Shown here piece by piece: positions 18,197 through 29,258 of a DNA stretch of 64,000 bases. Made by a program: the position numbers and the translations under genes. A model generated the notes under the pieces. The model was not told the origin of the DNA. It did not search any database and was given only the letters and a program-made list of their open reading frames with translations. Position 1 is the first letter of the stretch, and every line of letters begins with the position of its first letter. The stretch comes from Pseudomonas morbosilactucae (GTDB taxonomy: Bacteria; Pseudomonadota; Gammaproteobacteria; Pseudomonadales; Pseudomonadaceae): positions 62,001 through 126,000 of the forward strand of contig NZ_JALQCW010000032.1 in the NCBI RefSeq assembly GCF_023241715.1. The letters are read 5' to 3'.

Positions 18197-19015
18197 ATGA
18201 AACGATCTGCTTTCTTTATTTCCGACGGCACCGGCATCACAGCCGAAACCCTGGGCCAAAGCCTGTTGGCGCAGTTCGAAAACATTACCTTCAACAAATT
18301 CACGCGGCCCTACATCGACAGCGTGGAAAAAGCGCGGGCCATGGTACAACAAATCAATATCGCCGCCGAAAAAGACGGATTTCGGCCGATTATCTTCGAC
18401 ACCATCGTCAACCAAGACATCCGTGAGATCCTCGCGACCTCCAATGGTTTCATGATCGACATCTTCTCCACCTTCCTCGCGCCCCTGGAGCAGGAACTGA
18501 CCGAGCACTCGTCGTACTCGGTGGGCAAGTCCCATTCCATCGGCCACAACTCCAACTACATGGAGCGCATCGAGGCGGTGAACTTCGCCCTGGACAACGA
18601 CGACGGTGCCCGCACCCACTATTACGACAAGGCCGACCTGATCCTGGTGGGCGTATCGCGCTGCGGCAAGACCCCGACCTGCCTGTACATGGCCATGCAA
18701 TTCGGTATCCGCGCGGCCAACTACCCGCTGACCGAAGACGACATGGAGCGCCTGCAATTGCCCGCAGCCCTGCGCGCCCACCAGCACAAGCTGTTCGGCC
18801 TGACCATCGACCCGGACCGCCTCACCGCCATCCGCAACGAGCGCAAGCCCAACAGCCGCTACTCCAGCTACGCCCAGTGCGAATTCGAAGTGCGGGAAGT
18901 GGAGAATCTGTTCCGCCGCGAGAACATTCCCCACATCAACTCCACGCATTTTTCCGTGGAAGAGATTTCGGCGAAGATCCTCGTGGAAAAAGGCGTGGAA
19001 CGGCGCTTCAAATAA
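18197..19015 (+). CDS. ppsR: PEP synthase regulatory protein (bifunctional kinase/pyrophosphorylase)
   Basis: The 272-residue DUF299-family protein begins [24 protein letters not shown] and has the P-loop-like [11 protein letters not shown] at about residues 152-162. PSRP proteins inactivate PEP synthase by ADP-dependent threonine phosphorylation and reactivate it by phosphate-dependent dephosphorylation. The divergent arrangement with ppsA is conserved in pseudomonads. No frame disruption is seen. Confidence 0.95.
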   Translation: MKRSAFFISDGTGITAETLGQSLLAQFENITFNKFTRPYIDSVEKARAMVQQINIAAEKDGFRPIIFDTIVNQDIREILATSNGFMIDIFSTFLAPLEQELTEHSSYSVGKSHSIGHNSNYMERIEAVNFALDNDDGARTHYYDKADLILVGVSRCGKTPTCLYMAMQFGIRAANYPLTEDDMERLQLPAALRAHQHKLFGLTIDPDRLTAIRNERKPNSRYSSYAQCEFEVREVENLFRRENIPHINSTHFSVEEISAKILVEKGVERRFK

Positions 19016-19052
19016 CCGCCCCGCCCTAATCCCCTCACCAGCAAAACCGCGC

Positions 19053-20459
19053 CTACAAAGGCGCCAACGCCCGACTCAGGGCCGCAAATCCTTCCTCTAG
19101 CCGAGCATCGTCCGCCTGGGTGTTGCAGACACTGGCGCGAATGTACTGCGCCACGGCGGCCTGGCCCACGGCAAAGGCTTCAGCCGTGGCCACCAGGTAG
19201 TGATTGCGCTTCAATTCGGCCTCGATTTCCGAGGCCCGCCACGGCTCGGGCACCCTGATCCAGAAATGCGGACTGCCCGGCGGGCTACGCCACTCGAAGC
19301 CCGCCAACAGGTCACTGACCAGCGCCTTGCGCCGGCCGATCTCGCTGATTTGCGCCTGCCGCAACTGCTCGGCCACGCCACTGTCGATCCAGTGGGTGGC
19401 CAGCTCCAGGCTCAGGGGCGTGGCCATCCAGCAGGTGGCGCGCAACGCCGCCGCCAGCCGCCCGACCAGGGGCAGCGGGCCATGCACAAACCCCACTCGC
19501 AACCCCGCCGACACCGCCTTGCTCAAGCTGCTGATAAGCACCGTGCGCTCGGGGGCGAAATGACTCAGGGGCGCCGGGCGCCGATCCACCAGCAGCGCAT
19601 GGGTTTCATCTTCCAGAATCAACAGGTTGTGCTGGCGACACAGCTCGGCAATGGCCTCGCGCCGGGCCGGTGACTGCACCGCGGCCGTGGGGTTCTGGAT
19701 GGTCGGGGTGCAAAACAAGGCTGCCACCCGATGCTGGCGACACACCTCGTCCAGCGCCGCCGGCAACAAGCCCTCCTCGTCCATCGCCAGGCCGATCAGC
19801 TTGATGCCAAGCATCCGTGCAGTGCTGATCAACCCGGGGTAGGTCAATTGCTCGGTGACCAGAGTGTCCCCCGCCTTGAGCAGCGCCAGCAGGGAAATGT
19901 GCAGCCCATGCTGGGCACCATTGACGCAAATCACCTGCTCAGGTTGGGCGACAAAATTCTCCTGTGACAGCCAGCGCGCACCGGCCGCCCGGTGAGACCC
20001 CAGGCCAGCCTCGTCGCTGTAGCGGCTGATCTCCTGCAGCTGCTGCGGCTGCTCCGCCAGGGCGTGCAGACTCTGCGCCATGAAGCGAATTTCCGGGCCC
20101 GGGATATGGGTGTTGCGGCTCATGTCGAAGTACGGCTGCGGCTCGTCACTGACATTGCGAAAGCCGCTGTCACGTGGGCGCTGCTGACCTGAATGCCGCA
20201 CATAAGTGCCGTCGCCGACCCGCGCCACCACCAGGCCCAGGCGCTCCAGCTCGGCGTAGGCGCGGCTGATGGTGCCGATGGTCACGCCCAGCTTATCCGC
20301 CAACCAGCGATGGGGCGGTAGTTTGGCCGCGGGCTCGAACGTGCCCTCGGCGATGGCTTTTTCAATCGCCTGGGCCAGGCGTTTGTACTTGGCGCCCACA
20401 CCCTGGAGCAGCTCGGCGCGCATCATTGACACCGTGTCAATACTTACTTTGACAGCCAT
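19053..20459 (-). CDS. MocR-type regulator (GntR helix-turn-helix fused to PLP aminotransferase fold)
   Basis: The 468-residue protein has an N-terminal GntR winged helix (YKRLAQAIEKAIAEGTFEPAAKLPPHRWLADKLGVTIGTISRAYAELERLGLVVARVGDGTYV) and a class I/II aminotransferase-like domain from about residue 110. The putative PLP lysine is in LISSLSKAVSAGLRVG. MocR regulators sense amino acid or vitamin-like amines through PLP. It is divergent from the DMT transporter at 20552, which is its likely target. The start at 20459 follows AGGG; the ATG at 20462 is equally possible. Confidence 0.9.
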   Translation of the reverse strand: MAVKVSIDTVSMMRAELLQGVGAKYKRLAQAIEKAIAEGTFEPAAKLPPHRWLADKLGVTIGTISRAYAELERLGLVVARVGDGTYVRHSGQQRPRDSGFRNVSDEPQPYFDMSRNTHIPGPEIRFMAQSLHALAEQPQQLQEISRYSDEAGLGSHRAAGARWLSQENFVAQPEQVICVNGAQHGLHISLLALLKAGDTLVTEQLTYPGLISTARMLGIKLIGLAMDEEGLLPAALDEVCRQHRVAALFCTPTIQNPTAAVQSPARREAIAELCRQHNLLILEDETHALLVDRRPAPLSHFAPERTVLISSLSKAVSAGLRVGFVHGPLPLVGRLAAALRATCWMATPLSLELATHWIDSGVAEQLRQAQISEIGRRKALVSDLLAGFEWRSPPGSPHFWIRVPEPWRASEIEAELKRNHYLVATAEAFAVGQAAVAQYIRASVCNTQADDARLEEGFAALSRALAPL

Positions 20460-20551
20460 CATTTTCCCTAATAGCGTGGGTTTCAGGTTCAATTTCCGGA
20501 ACAGACCCGCTCAATATAGAGGTCAATTCCGCCCCACGAAAGGAATGTCGG

Positions 20552-21502
20552 ATGACCGCCTCAACCGCCCAACCCAGCACGATCCGTCGCTCCAGACCGG
20601 CGCTGGCCGGGCTGGTGACCAGCCTGCTGTTCCTGGTGGTCTGCCTGAGTTGGGGCACCACCTGGCTGGGGATCAAGATCGCCGTGGAAAGCGTGCCACC
20701 CCTGACGGCTGCCGGCCTGCGCTTCCTGATCGCCTTTCCGCTGTTCCTCGGCTTCGCCCTGCTGCGCCGCGAGCCGCTGATGTTTCCCCGGCCACAGCGC
20801 GGGTTCCTGGTGTTCGTCACCCTGTGCTACTTCGGCGTGCCTTACTACCTGCTGAACTACGGGGAAATGCATGTTTCTTCCGGCCTCACCGCCTTGCTGT
20901 TCAGTTGCATGCCGGTGTTTATCCTGATGTTCTCGGCGATCTTTCTGCGGGAAAAAATCCACGCCTCGCAAGTGCTCGGCATCGCCATCGGCTTTACCAG
21001 CCTCTACCTGATTTTGCGCAGCCAGGGCCTGCGCCTGGATCACGCGGAGTTCTTCGGCGTGCTGGCGATCCTCGCCGCCGCGGTGCTGCATGCCCTGTGC
21101 TACGTGATGACCAAAAAACAGGGCAGCGCCATCAGCGTCATTACCTACAACACCCTGCCCATCGGCATCGCCGGGCTGATGCTGTTTGTCGCCGGCTGGT
21201 TTCTGGAAACCCCCGACGTCCACGCCATCACCCAGCGCTCGTGGGGCGCCCTGCTGTACCTGGGGCTGGTGGCGTCGGTGGGCGGTTTTATCGTGTACTT
21301 CATGCTGCTCAAGCGCTTGAGCCCGATCATCTTGTCCTTCGTGTTCATCATCTTCCCGGTGTTCGCCGTGATCATCGGCGCCTGGTACGAAGGCCAGGCC
21401 CTGTCGCAGGAATTGCTGATCTACTCCAGCCTGCTGCTGGCAGGGTTCGCCATCACCAAGCTGCCGGCGGAAACCTGGCGCTTCAAGCGTCGCGAACGCT
21501 GA
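20552..21502 (+). CDS. EamA/DMT-family transporter
   Basis: The 316-residue protein has about ten hydrophobic helices in two EamA repeats (VCLSWGTTWLGIKIAVESVPPLTAAGLRFL in the first; SFVFIIFPVFAVIIGAWYEGQ in the second). Such proteins typically export amino acids or metabolites. AAAGGAA precedes the ATG at 20552. It is divergent from a MocR-type regulator, a frequent pairing. Substrate is unknown. Confidence 0.9.
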   Translation: MTASTAQPSTIRRSRPALAGLVTSLLFLVVCLSWGTTWLGIKIAVESVPPLTAAGLRFLIAFPLFLGFALLRREPLMFPRPQRGFLVFVTLCYFGVPYYLLNYGEMHVSSGLTALLFSCMPVFILMFSAIFLREKIHASQVLGIAIGFTSLYLILRSQGLRLDHAEFFGVLAILAAAVLHALCYVMTKKQGSAISVITYNTLPIGIAGLMLFVAGWFLETPDVHAITQRSWGALLYLGLVASVGGFIVYFMLLKRLSPIILSFVFIIFPVFAVIIGAWYEGQALSQELLIYSSLLLAGFAITKLPAETWRFKRRER

Positions 21503-21516
21503 CCGCCAGACGAAAA

Positions 21517-21541
21517 AAAGCCCGCTGATGCGGGCTTTCTT
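21517..21541. terminator. Terminator between convergent DMT transporter and prpD
   Basis: AAAGCCCGC (21517-21525) pairs with GCGGGCTTT (21530-21538) over a TGAT loop. On the minus strand it ends in seven T, which makes it the terminator of the prp operon; on the plus strand TTTCTTG follows. Confidence 0.85.
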
Positions 21542-21557
21542 GTTGCAGGCGCGGCGG

Positions 21558-23042
21558 TCAAATCACCAGCAGGTCGACAAAGCGCTGCACCGGCGTGGCC
21601 TCTAGTTGCTCCGGGTCTTTGCACAGGGCAAAGATCTGCGCCGAACGCTGGGCGGTAAACCGCGTCGCCAGGTTGGCCTTGAACTTGTCCTCCAGCAACG
21701 GGATGCCTTCGGCCCGGCGCCGACGATGGCCAATGGGGTACTCGACCACCACCTGCTCGGTGCTGGAACCGTCCTTGAAAAACACCTGCACCACGTTGGC
21801 GATGGAGCGCTTGTCGGCTTCCAGGTATTCCCGGGTGAAGCGCGGGTCTTCGACAATCACCATCTTCTCGCGCAGCTGGTCGATGATCGGGTGCGCCCTG
21901 TGGAAGCTGTCTTCGTAGTGCTCGGCCACCAGGTTGCCAAAGGCCAGGGGCACGGCGGTCATGTACTGCAGGCAGTGGTCACGGTCGGCCGCATTGGCCA
22001 GGGGCCCGACCTTGGAAATGATGCGGATCGCCGACTCATGGGTGGTGATGACAATCCGCTCGATCTCCGACAGGCGATTGCGCACCAGCGGATGCAGGGT
22101 CACCGCTGCCTCACAGGCGGTTTGCGCGTGGAACTCGGCCGGAAAGCTGATCTTGAACAGCACGTTTTCCATCACGTAGCTGGCGTACGTCTGCGACAGG
22201 CTGAACCGGCGCTGCTCTTCAGGCTTGAGCGCCAGGTCCTTGTTGGTGTGACTGAACAGCACGTCATAGAAGCCCCATTGCGGCGCACTCAACACGCCGG
22301 GAATGCCCATTTCGCCGCGCATGGCGATGTCCGCCAGGCGCACACCGCGGCTGGATGCATCCCCCGCCGCCCAGGACTTGCGCGACCCGGCGTTGGGCGC
22401 ATGCCGATACGTGCGCAGCGCCTGGCCGTCGACAAAGGCGTGGGACAGGGCCGCCAGCAATTGCTCACGGTTGGCCCCCATCAACTTGGCCGTGACCGCG
22501 GTGGAGGCGACTTTCACCAGCAGCACATGGTCGAGCCCGACACGGTTGAAGGAGTTTTCCAGGGCCATCACGCCTTGGATCTCGTGGGCCATTATCATGG
22601 CGTCCAGCACCGCGCGCACGGTCAACGGTGCTTCGCCATTGGCCACGCGTTTTTGTGACAGGTGATCGGCCACTGCGAGAATGCCGCCAAGGTTGTCCGA
22701 AGGGTGGCCCCACTCTGCCGCCAGCCAGGTGTCGTTGTAATCCAGCCAGCGCACGATGCAGCCGATGTCCCAGGCCGCCTTGACCGGGTCCAGGCGGTAG
22801 CTGGTGCCGGGCACCCGGGCGCCGAACGGCACCACGGTGCCCTCCACCAGCGGTCCCAAATGTTTGGTGCACTCGGGAAAGCGCAAGGCCAGCAAGCCGC
22901 AGCCCAGGGTGTCCATCAAGCAGTTGCGGGCGGTGTCCAGGGCTTCCCGGGAGTCGATGCGGTAGTCGAGGACGTAATCGGCAATGCCCTGCAGCACCGG
23001 GTCGTAGTCAGGGCGGTTGTTCAGGTCAACGTTGGCGCTCAT
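21558..23042 (-). CDS. prpD: 2-methylcitrate dehydratase PrpD
   Basis: The 494-residue MmgE/PrpD-family protein begins [24 protein letters not shown] and carries [33 protein letters not shown], the PrpD signature region. It dehydrates 2-methylcitrate to 2-methylaconitate in the methylcitrate cycle for propionate. It is the last gene of the prp cluster. Because acnD-prpF provide an alternative dehydration route, prpD may matter more if acnD is really frameshifted. Confidence 0.95.
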   Translation of the reverse strand: MSANVDLNNRPDYDPVLQGIADYVLDYRIDSREALDTARNCLMDTLGCGLLALRFPECTKHLGPLVEGTVVPFGARVPGTSYRLDPVKAAWDIGCIVRWLDYNDTWLAAEWGHPSDNLGGILAVADHLSQKRVANGEAPLTVRAVLDAMIMAHEIQGVMALENSFNRVGLDHVLLVKVASTAVTAKLMGANREQLLAALSHAFVDGQALRTYRHAPNAGSRKSWAAGDASSRGVRLADIAMRGEMGIPGVLSAPQWGFYDVLFSHTNKDLALKPEEQRRFSLSQTYASYVMENVLFKISFPAEFHAQTACEAAVTLHPLVRNRLSEIERIVITTHESAIRIISKVGPLANAADRDHCLQYMTAVPLAFGNLVAEHYEDSFHRAHPIIDQLREKMVIVEDPRFTREYLEADKRSIANVVQVFFKDGSSTEQVVVEYPIGHRRRRAEGIPLLEDKFKANLATRFTAQRSAQIFALCKDPEQLEATPVQRFVDLLVI

Positions 23043-23165
23043 GTTCGGTTCACTCCAGCAAGGGTTTGGGTGTGGGTGAAATCCTCGGGGTCAGGCTGAT
23101 CAGATTATCGTTATGTGCGCCAGGGCCGGCGTGCCGGCCCTGGTCAGGGAGGTCGCGTTGGAACC

Positions 23166-24356
23166 TTAGAAACTGTCGCCGGGCACTCGCACCCAGCCTT
23201 CCATCAACACCCGGGCGCTGCGGCTCATGATGGCTTTGCGCACGCGCCATTCGCCATTGGCCTGGCTGGCTTCGGCGCCGACGCGCAAGGTGCCCGATGG
23301 ATGGCCGAAGCGCACCGCGCTGCGCTCACCGCCGCCGGCGGCCAGGTTAACCAGGGTTCCGGGAATCGCCGCCGCCGTGCCGATGGCCACCGCCGCCGTG
23401 CCCATCATCGCGTGGTGCAGCTTGCCCATGGACAGGGCCCGCACCAGCAAGTCCACCTCCGCCGCCTTGACCGCCTTGCCGCTGGACGCCTGGTAATCGG
23501 CGGGGGCCGCGACGAAGGCCACTTTCGGCGTGTGCTGACGCTGGGCGGCCTGTTCCAGATTCTGGATCAGGCCCATGCGCAAGGCACCGTGGGCACGAAT
23601 GGTCTCGAACATTGCCAAGGCCTTGGGGTCACCGTTGATGGCGCCCTGCAATTCAGTGCCCTGGTAACCGACATCGCCGGCGTTGATAAAAATCGTCGGG
23701 ATCCCGGCATTGATCAGGGTCGCCTTGAAGGTGCCGACACCCGGCACTTCCAGGTCGTCCACCAGGTTGCCGGTGGGGAACATCGAACCGCCGGCGCCCT
23801 CCTCTTCGGCGGCCGGGTCCATGAACTCCAGCTGCACTTCGGCGGCCGGAAAGGTCACGCCGTCCAGCTCGAAGTCACCGGTTTCCTGAACCTCGCCCTG
23901 GGTGATCGGCACATGGGCAATGATGGTCTTGCCGATGTTGGCCTGCCAGATACGCACCACGGCCACGCCGTCCTGGGGAATCCGGCTGGGGTCCACCAGG
24001 CCGCTGCTGATGGCGAAGGAGCCGACCGCCGCCGACAGGTTGCCGCAATTGCCGCTCCAGTCGACGAAGGCCTTGTCGATGGCGACCTGGCCGAACAGGT
24101 AGTCCACATCGTGATCGGCCTTGATGCTTTTCGACAGGATCACCGTCTTGCTGGTACTGGACGTGGCGCCGCCCATGCCGTCGATCTGCTTGTCATAAGG
24201 GTCGGGGCTGCCGATCACCCGCAACAGCAGGGCATCCCGGGCCGCGCCGGGCAGTTGGGCCGCCTCGGGCAAATCCTGCAGGCGGAAGAACACGCCCTTG
24301 CTGGTGCCACCACGCATGTAGGTGGCGGGAATCTTGATCTGCGCTACAAAAGCCAT
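23166..24356 (-). CDS. prpF: 2-methylaconitate cis-trans isomerase PrpF
   Basis: The 396-residue protein has the PrpF start AQIKIPATYMRGGTSKGVFF and further family blocks GNCGNLSAAVGSFAI and ATSSTSKTVIL. PrpF isomerises the 2-methylaconitate made by AcnD so that it can be hydrated to methylisocitrate. It lies between acnD and prpD, the usual order. Structurally it belongs to the diaminopimelate-epimerase fold; the Lys in the TSKG segment is a known active-site position. Confidence 0.95.
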   Translation of the reverse strand: MAFVAQIKIPATYMRGGTSKGVFFRLQDLPEAAQLPGAARDALLLRVIGSPDPYDKQIDGMGGATSSTSKTVILSKSIKADHDVDYLFGQVAIDKAFVDWSGNCGNLSAAVGSFAISSGLVDPSRIPQDGVAVVRIWQANIGKTIIAHVPITQGEVQETGDFELDGVTFPAAEVQLEFMDPAAEEEGAGGSMFPTGNLVDDLEVPGVGTFKATLINAGIPTIFINAGDVGYQGTELQGAINGDPKALAMFETIRAHGALRMGLIQNLEQAAQRQHTPKVAFVAAPADYQASSGKAVKAAEVDLLVRALSMGKLHHAMMGTAAVAIGTAAAIPGTLVNLAAGGGERSAVRFGHPSGTLRVGAEASQANGEWRVRKAIMSRSARVLMEGWVRVPGDSF

Positions 24357-24417
24357 GGATGTCTGGTCCTGATAAAGACCGGGAGCGGCACCTGGCGGCC
24401 CGCTCGCGGTACGTCAC

Positions 24418-27011
24418 TTAACTGGCAACAGCCGATTCGAGGAAGTCCTGGGCGAAACGTTGCAACACTCCACCGGCTTCATAGATCGACACCTCTTCCG
24501 CGGTATCCAGGCGGCAGGTCACGGGCACTTCCAGGCGTTCACCGTTGTGACGGTTGATCACCAGGGTCAGCGTCGCCCGCGGCGTGCGCTCACCGAGCAC
24601 ATCGAAGGTCTCGGTGCCATCGATGCCCAGGGTCTTGCGATCGGTGCCCGGCAGGAACTCCAGGGGCAGCACGCCCATGCCCACCAGGTTGGTCCGGTGA
24701 ATGCGCTCGAACCCTTCAGCGGCAATCGCCTCCACCCCCGCCAGCCGCACGCCCTTGGCCGCCCAGTCGCGGGACGAGCCCTGGCCGTAGTCGGCGCCGG
24801 CGATGATGATCAGCGGCTGCTTGCGTTCCATGTAGGTTTCGATGGCTTCCCACATCCGCGTGACCTGGCCTTCCGGCTCGATCCGTGCCAGGGAACCCTG
24901 CTTGACCTGGCCGTTTTCCCGAACCATTTCGTTGAACAGTTTCGGGTTGGCAAAGGTCGCCCGTTGCGCCGTCAGGTGGTCGCCACGGTGGGTGGCGTAG
25001 GAGTTGAAGTCTTCCTCGGGCAGGCCCATTTTCGCCAGGTATTCGCCCGCCGCGCTGTCAAGCATGATGGCGTTGGACGGCGATAGGTGGTCGGTGGTGA
25101 TGTTGTCCGGCAGCACCGCCAGCGGGCGCATGCCCTTGAGCGGCCGAGCCCCGGCCAGGGCGCCTTCCCAATACGGTGGACGGCGGATGTAGGTGCTCAT
25201 CTCGCGCCAGTCGTAGAGCGGCGCGACCTTCGGCCCGGTGTCTTCGTGGATCGCGAACATCGGGATGTAGACCTGGCGGAACTGCTCCGGCTTGACCGAA
25301 GACTTGACCACTGCGTCGATCTCTTCGTCGCTGGGCCAGATGTCTTTCAGGCGGATTTCAGCGCCGGAGGCGTCCACGCCCAACACGTCTTTTTCGATGT
25401 CGAAACGGATGGTCCCGGCAATCGCATAAGCCACCACCAATGGCGGCGAGGCGAGGAACGCCTGCTTGGCATAGGGGTGAATCCGCCCGTCGAAGTTGCG
25501 GTTGCCCGACAACACCGCCGTGGCGTACAGGTCGCGGTCGATGATCTCTTGCTGGATCACCGGGTCCAGGGCGCCGGACATGCCATTGCACGTGGTGCAG
25601 GCAAAGGCCACCACGCCAAAGCCCAACTGCTCCAGCTCAGAAGTCAGGCCGGCTTCGTCCAGGTACAGCGCCACGGTCTTGGAGCCCGGCGCCAGGGACG
25701 ACTTGACCCAGGGTTTGCGGGTCAGGCCAAGACGGTTGGCGTTGCGCGCCAGCAGGCCGGCGGCAATCACGTTGCGCGGGTTGCTGGTGTTGGTGCAACT
25801 GGTGATGGCGGCGATGATCACCGCGCCGTCGGGCATCTGCCCCGGCACTTCGTCCCAGTGGCCGGAAATGCCCTGGGCAGCGAGGTCCGCGGTGGCGACC
25901 CGGGCGTGCGGGTTGCTCGGCCCGGCCATGTTGCGCACCACCGAGGACAGGTCGAAGCTCAAGCCGCGCTCGTATTGCGCGCCCTTCAGGCTGTCGGCCC
26001 AGAGCCCGGTCTGCTTGGCGTATTGCTCCACCAGGCGCACCTGCTGGTCTTCACGGCCGGTGAGCTTGAGGTAGTCGATGGTTTGCTGGTCGATGTAGAA
26101 CATCGCCGCCGTGGCGCCGTATTCCGGGGCCATGTTGGAGATGGTCGCGCGATCGCCCAGGGTCAGGGCCGCAGCACCTTCACCGAAGAACTCCAGCCAA
26201 GCGCCGACGACTTTTTGCTTGCGCAGGTATTCGGTCAGGGCCAGCACCATGTCGGTGGCGGTAATGCCCGGTTGCAGCTTGCCCGTCAGCTCGACGCCGA
26301 CGCTTTCCGGCAGGCGCATCCACGAGGCGCGGCCGAGCATCACGCTCTCCGCTTCCAGGCCGCCCACGCCGATGGCGATCACCCCCAGCGCATCGACGTG
26401 GGGGGTGTGGCTGTCAGTGCCGACGCAGGTATCCGGGAAGGCCACGCCGTCGCGCACCTGAATCACCGGGGACATTTTCTCCAGGTTGATCTGATGCATG
26501 ATGCCGTTGCCCGGCGGGATCACATCGACGTTCTTGAAGGCCTTCTTGGTCCAGTTGATGAAGTGGAAACGGTCTTCATTGCGCCGGTCTTCGATGGCGC
26601 GGTTTTTCTCGAACGCCTGAGGATCGAAACCGCCGGACTCGACCGCCAGGGAGTGGTCGACGATCAACTGGGTCGGCACCACCGGGTTCACCTGCGCCGG
26701 ATCACCGCCTTGCAGGGCGATGGCATCGCGCAGGCCGCCAGGTCCACCAGGGCGGTCTGGCCGAGGATGTCATGGCAGACTACGCGCGCCGGGAACCAAG
26801 GGAAATCGAGGTCGCGCTTGCGCTCGATAAACTGCTTCAGGGAATCCGTCAGGGTTGCCGGGTCGCAGCGACGCACCAGGTTCTCCGCCAGGACCCGTGA
26901 GGTGTAGGGCAAGGTGTCGTAGGCGCCGGGCTGGATGCTGTCGACCGCCGCGCGGGCATCGAAATAATCCAGCGCGCTGCCGGGCAGCGTTTTGCGAAAT
27001 TCAGTGTTCAT
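24418..27011 (-). pseudogene. acnD: acnD, Fe/S-dependent 2-methylisocitrate dehydratase, interrupted by a one-base frameshift
   Basis: The N-terminal piece starts MNTEFRKTLPGSALDYFDARAAV at 27011 and reads CHDILGQTALVDLA, then loses frame near 26735. The rest, from NPVVPTQLIVDHSLAVESGG on, is in another frame to 24418. On the coding strand GCGGCCTGCG is seen where GCGGGCCTGCG would restore ...DLAGLRDAIALQGGDPAQVNPVVP. Adding that G gives 864 residues, the normal AcnD length. Aconitase cysteines are intact (ITSCTNTSNPRN, FACTTCNGMSG). It is either a recent loss or a sequencing error in a G run. Confidence 0.92.
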
Positions 27012-27058
27012 GGTCAAGGCTCGGTCACGGTAGGTTTCAGGTACGACCCATGGGCGTT

Positions 27059-27136
27059 GCAGGAGCTGGCTGGCGATGACGTCTCAGGACTTGACGCAAT
27101 CGCTTGGGCCTATCGCTGGCGAGCCAGCTCCTGCAA
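27059..27136. repeat. REP-type inverted pair between prpC and acnD
   Basis: GCAGGAGCTGGCT on the left and its reverse complement AGCCAGCTCCTGC on the right flank about 50 bases. This is the usual Pseudomonas REP pairing inside operon gaps, where such hairpins can stabilise upstream mRNA. Confidence 0.7.
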
Positions 27137-27153
27137 GGGGCGAGTCATACCGC

Positions 27154-28281
27154 TCAGCGACGCTCGATTGGCACGAACTTGCGCTGTTCAACGCCGGTGT
27201 ACTCGGCGCTAGGACGGATGATGCGGTTGTTGGCCCGCTGCTCGAACACGTGGGCGGCCCAGCCGGTCAAGCGCGAGCAGACGAAAATCGGCGTGAACAG
27301 CTTGGTCGGGATGCCCATGAAGTGGTACGCCGAGGCATGGTAGAAGTCAGCGTTGGGGAACAGCTTCTTCTGCTCCCACATGGTCTGGTCGATGGCTTCG
27401 GACACCGGGAACAGCACGGTGTCGCCCACTTCGTCGGCGAGCTTTTTCGACCAGCCCTTGATCACCTCGTTGCGCGGGTCGTTGTCCTTATAGATCGCGT
27501 GACCGAAGCCCATGATCTTGTCCTTGCGCGCCAGCATGCCGAGGGTGCCCTCGACGGCTTCTTGCGGCGAGGCAAAGCGCTCGATCATTTCCATGGCCGC
27601 TTCGTTGGCGCCGCCGTGCAACGGGCCGCGCAACGAGCCGATGGCCGCAGTGACGCAGGAGTACAAGTCAGACAGGGTCGAAGCGCACACCCGGGCGGTA
27701 AAGGTCGAGGCGTTGAACTCGTGCTCCGCATAGAGGATCAGCGACACGTTCATCACCTTCACATGCAAGTCGCTGGGCTTCTTGCCATGCAGCAGGTGCA
27801 GGAAGTGACCACCGATGGACGGCTCGTCGCTGGTGCAGTTGATGCGCACACCCTCGTGGCTGAAGCGGTACCAGTAGCACATGATCGCCGGGAACGCGGC
27901 CAACAGGCGGTCGGTGGCGTCGTGTTGCTCGGAGAAGTCCTTCTCCGGTTCGAGGTTGCCGAGGAACGAGCAGCCGGTGCGCATCACGTCCATCGGGTGC
28001 GCCTGGGCAGGAATGCGCTCCAACACTTCTTTCAATGCCTGGGGCAGGTCGCGCAGGGTGCTGAGTTTGTCCTGGTAAGCGCTCAGTTGCGCCTGGCTCG
28101 GGAGGTCGCCGTACAGCAGCAGGTAGGCGATTTCTTCGAACTGCGCGTCGGCAGCCAGTTCACGCACGTCATAGCCGCGGTAGGTCAACCCGGCACCGGC
28201 CTGGCCCACGGTGGACAATGCGGTTTGTCCGGCCACCTGGCCACGCAGGCCAGCGCCACTCAATACTTTTGCTTCGGCCAT
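27154..28281 (-). CDS. prpC: 2-methylcitrate synthase PrpC
   Basis: The 375-residue citrate synthase-family protein starts MAEAKVLSGAGLRGQVAGQTAL at 28281. It contains GYDVRELA, the HEFNASTFTARVCAST block with the catalytic His, GPLHGGANE, and GFGHAIYKDNDPR. PrpC condenses propionyl-CoA with oxaloacetate. The short N-terminus and operon position separate it from GltA. It lies 69 bases downstream of prpB. Confidence 0.95.
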   Translation of the reverse strand: MAEAKVLSGAGLRGQVAGQTALSTVGQAGAGLTYRGYDVRELAADAQFEEIAYLLLYGDLPSQAQLSAYQDKLSTLRDLPQALKEVLERIPAQAHPMDVMRTGCSFLGNLEPEKDFSEQHDATDRLLAAFPAIMCYWYRFSHEGVRINCTSDEPSIGGHFLHLLHGKKPSDLHVKVMNVSLILYAEHEFNASTFTARVCASTLSDLYSCVTAAIGSLRGPLHGGANEAAMEMIERFASPQEAVEGTLGMLARKDKIMGFGHAIYKDNDPRNEVIKGWSKKLADEVGDTVLFPVSEAIDQTMWEQKKLFPNADFYHASAYHFMGIPTKLFTPIFVCSRLTGWAAHVFEQRANNRIIRPSAEYTGVEQRKFVPIERR

Positions 28282-28350
28282 TGCTCTCTCCAATCTTGAA
28301 TTTATTAGGGACTTGGCAACTTCATCAACGGTTAGGTCGTGGTTCGCGGA

Positions 28351-29247
28351 TCAGCCTTTCTTCTGCGCAAACAGCGCATCGAGCTTCTGCTCGAAGACGT
28401 GGTAGTCGATGCGGTCGTACAGCTCCATGCGAGTTTGCATGGTGTCGATGACGTTTTGCTGGGTGCCGTCGCGGCGGATCGCGGTGAACACATTTTCCGC
28501 CGCCTTGTTCATGGCGCGGAACGCCGACAGCGGGTACAGCACCAGGGACACGCCCACGGAGCCGAGCTGCTCGGTGGTGTACAGCGGGGTAGCGCCAAAT
28601 TCGGTGATGTTGGCCAGGATCGGGGCTTTCACCCGGTCGGCGAAAATCTTGTACATCTCAAGTTCAGTGATGGCTTCCGGGAACACCATGTCGGCACCGG
28701 CCTCGATGCACGCGGCAGCACGATCCAGGGCCGACTCCAACCCCTCCACTGCCAGGGCGTCGGTCCGCGCCATGATCACGAAGCTGTCATCAGTGCGCGC
28801 ATCGACCGCGGCCTTGATGCGGTCGACCATTTCCTGCTGGGAGACGATCTCTTTATTCGGACGATGACCACAGCGCTTGGCGCCGACCTGGTCCTCGATG
28901 TGGATCGCCGCGGCGCCGAACTTGATCATCGACTTCACGGTGCGCGCCACGTTGAACGCCGACGAGCCGAAGCCAGTGTCCACGTCCACCAGCAGCGGCA
29001 AATCGCAGACATCGGTGATGCGGCGGACGTCGGTCAGCACATCATCCAGCCCGGTGATGCCCAGGTCCGGCACGCCCAGTGAGCCGGCCGCCACTCCGCC
29101 ACCCGACAGGTAAATCGCCTTGAACCCGGCGCGCTGTGCCAGCAACGCGTGGTTGGCGTTGATGGTACCGACCACCTGCAGTGGATGTTCATTGGCGACC
29201 GCATCGCGGAAACGCTGGCCTGGAGTGCTTTTGTTATTGGAACTCAT
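28351..29247 (-). CDS. prpB: 2-methylisocitrate lyase PrpB
   Basis: The 298-residue protein has the isocitrate-lyase-superfamily motif [12 protein letters not shown], equivalent to the KKCGH loop with the catalytic Cys, plus VDVDTGFG and IHIEDQVG metal/substrate segments. It cleaves methylisocitrate to pyruvate and succinate, completing the cycle. The ATG at 29247 is 11 bases after the prpR stop, so both are probably in one transcript. Confidence 0.96.
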   Translation of the reverse strand: MSSNNKSTPGQRFRDAVANEHPLQVVGTINANHALLAQRAGFKAIYLSGGGVAAGSLGVPDLGITGLDDVLTDVRRITDVCDLPLLVDVDTGFGSSAFNVARTVKSMIKFGAAAIHIEDQVGAKRCGHRPNKEIVSQQEMVDRIKAAVDARTDDSFVIMARTDALAVEGLESALDRAAACIEAGADMVFPEAITELEMYKIFADRVKAPILANITEFGATPLYTTEQLGSVGVSLVLYPLSAFRAMNKAAENVFTAIRRDGTQQNVIDTMQTRMELYDRIDYHVFEQKLDALFAQKKG

Positions 29248-29258
29248 GACTCACCTCT

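Noticed and set aside
25087..26907. A 606-codon plus-strand frame over acnD
   Set aside because: Shadow of acnD; ends near the frameshift only by chance.
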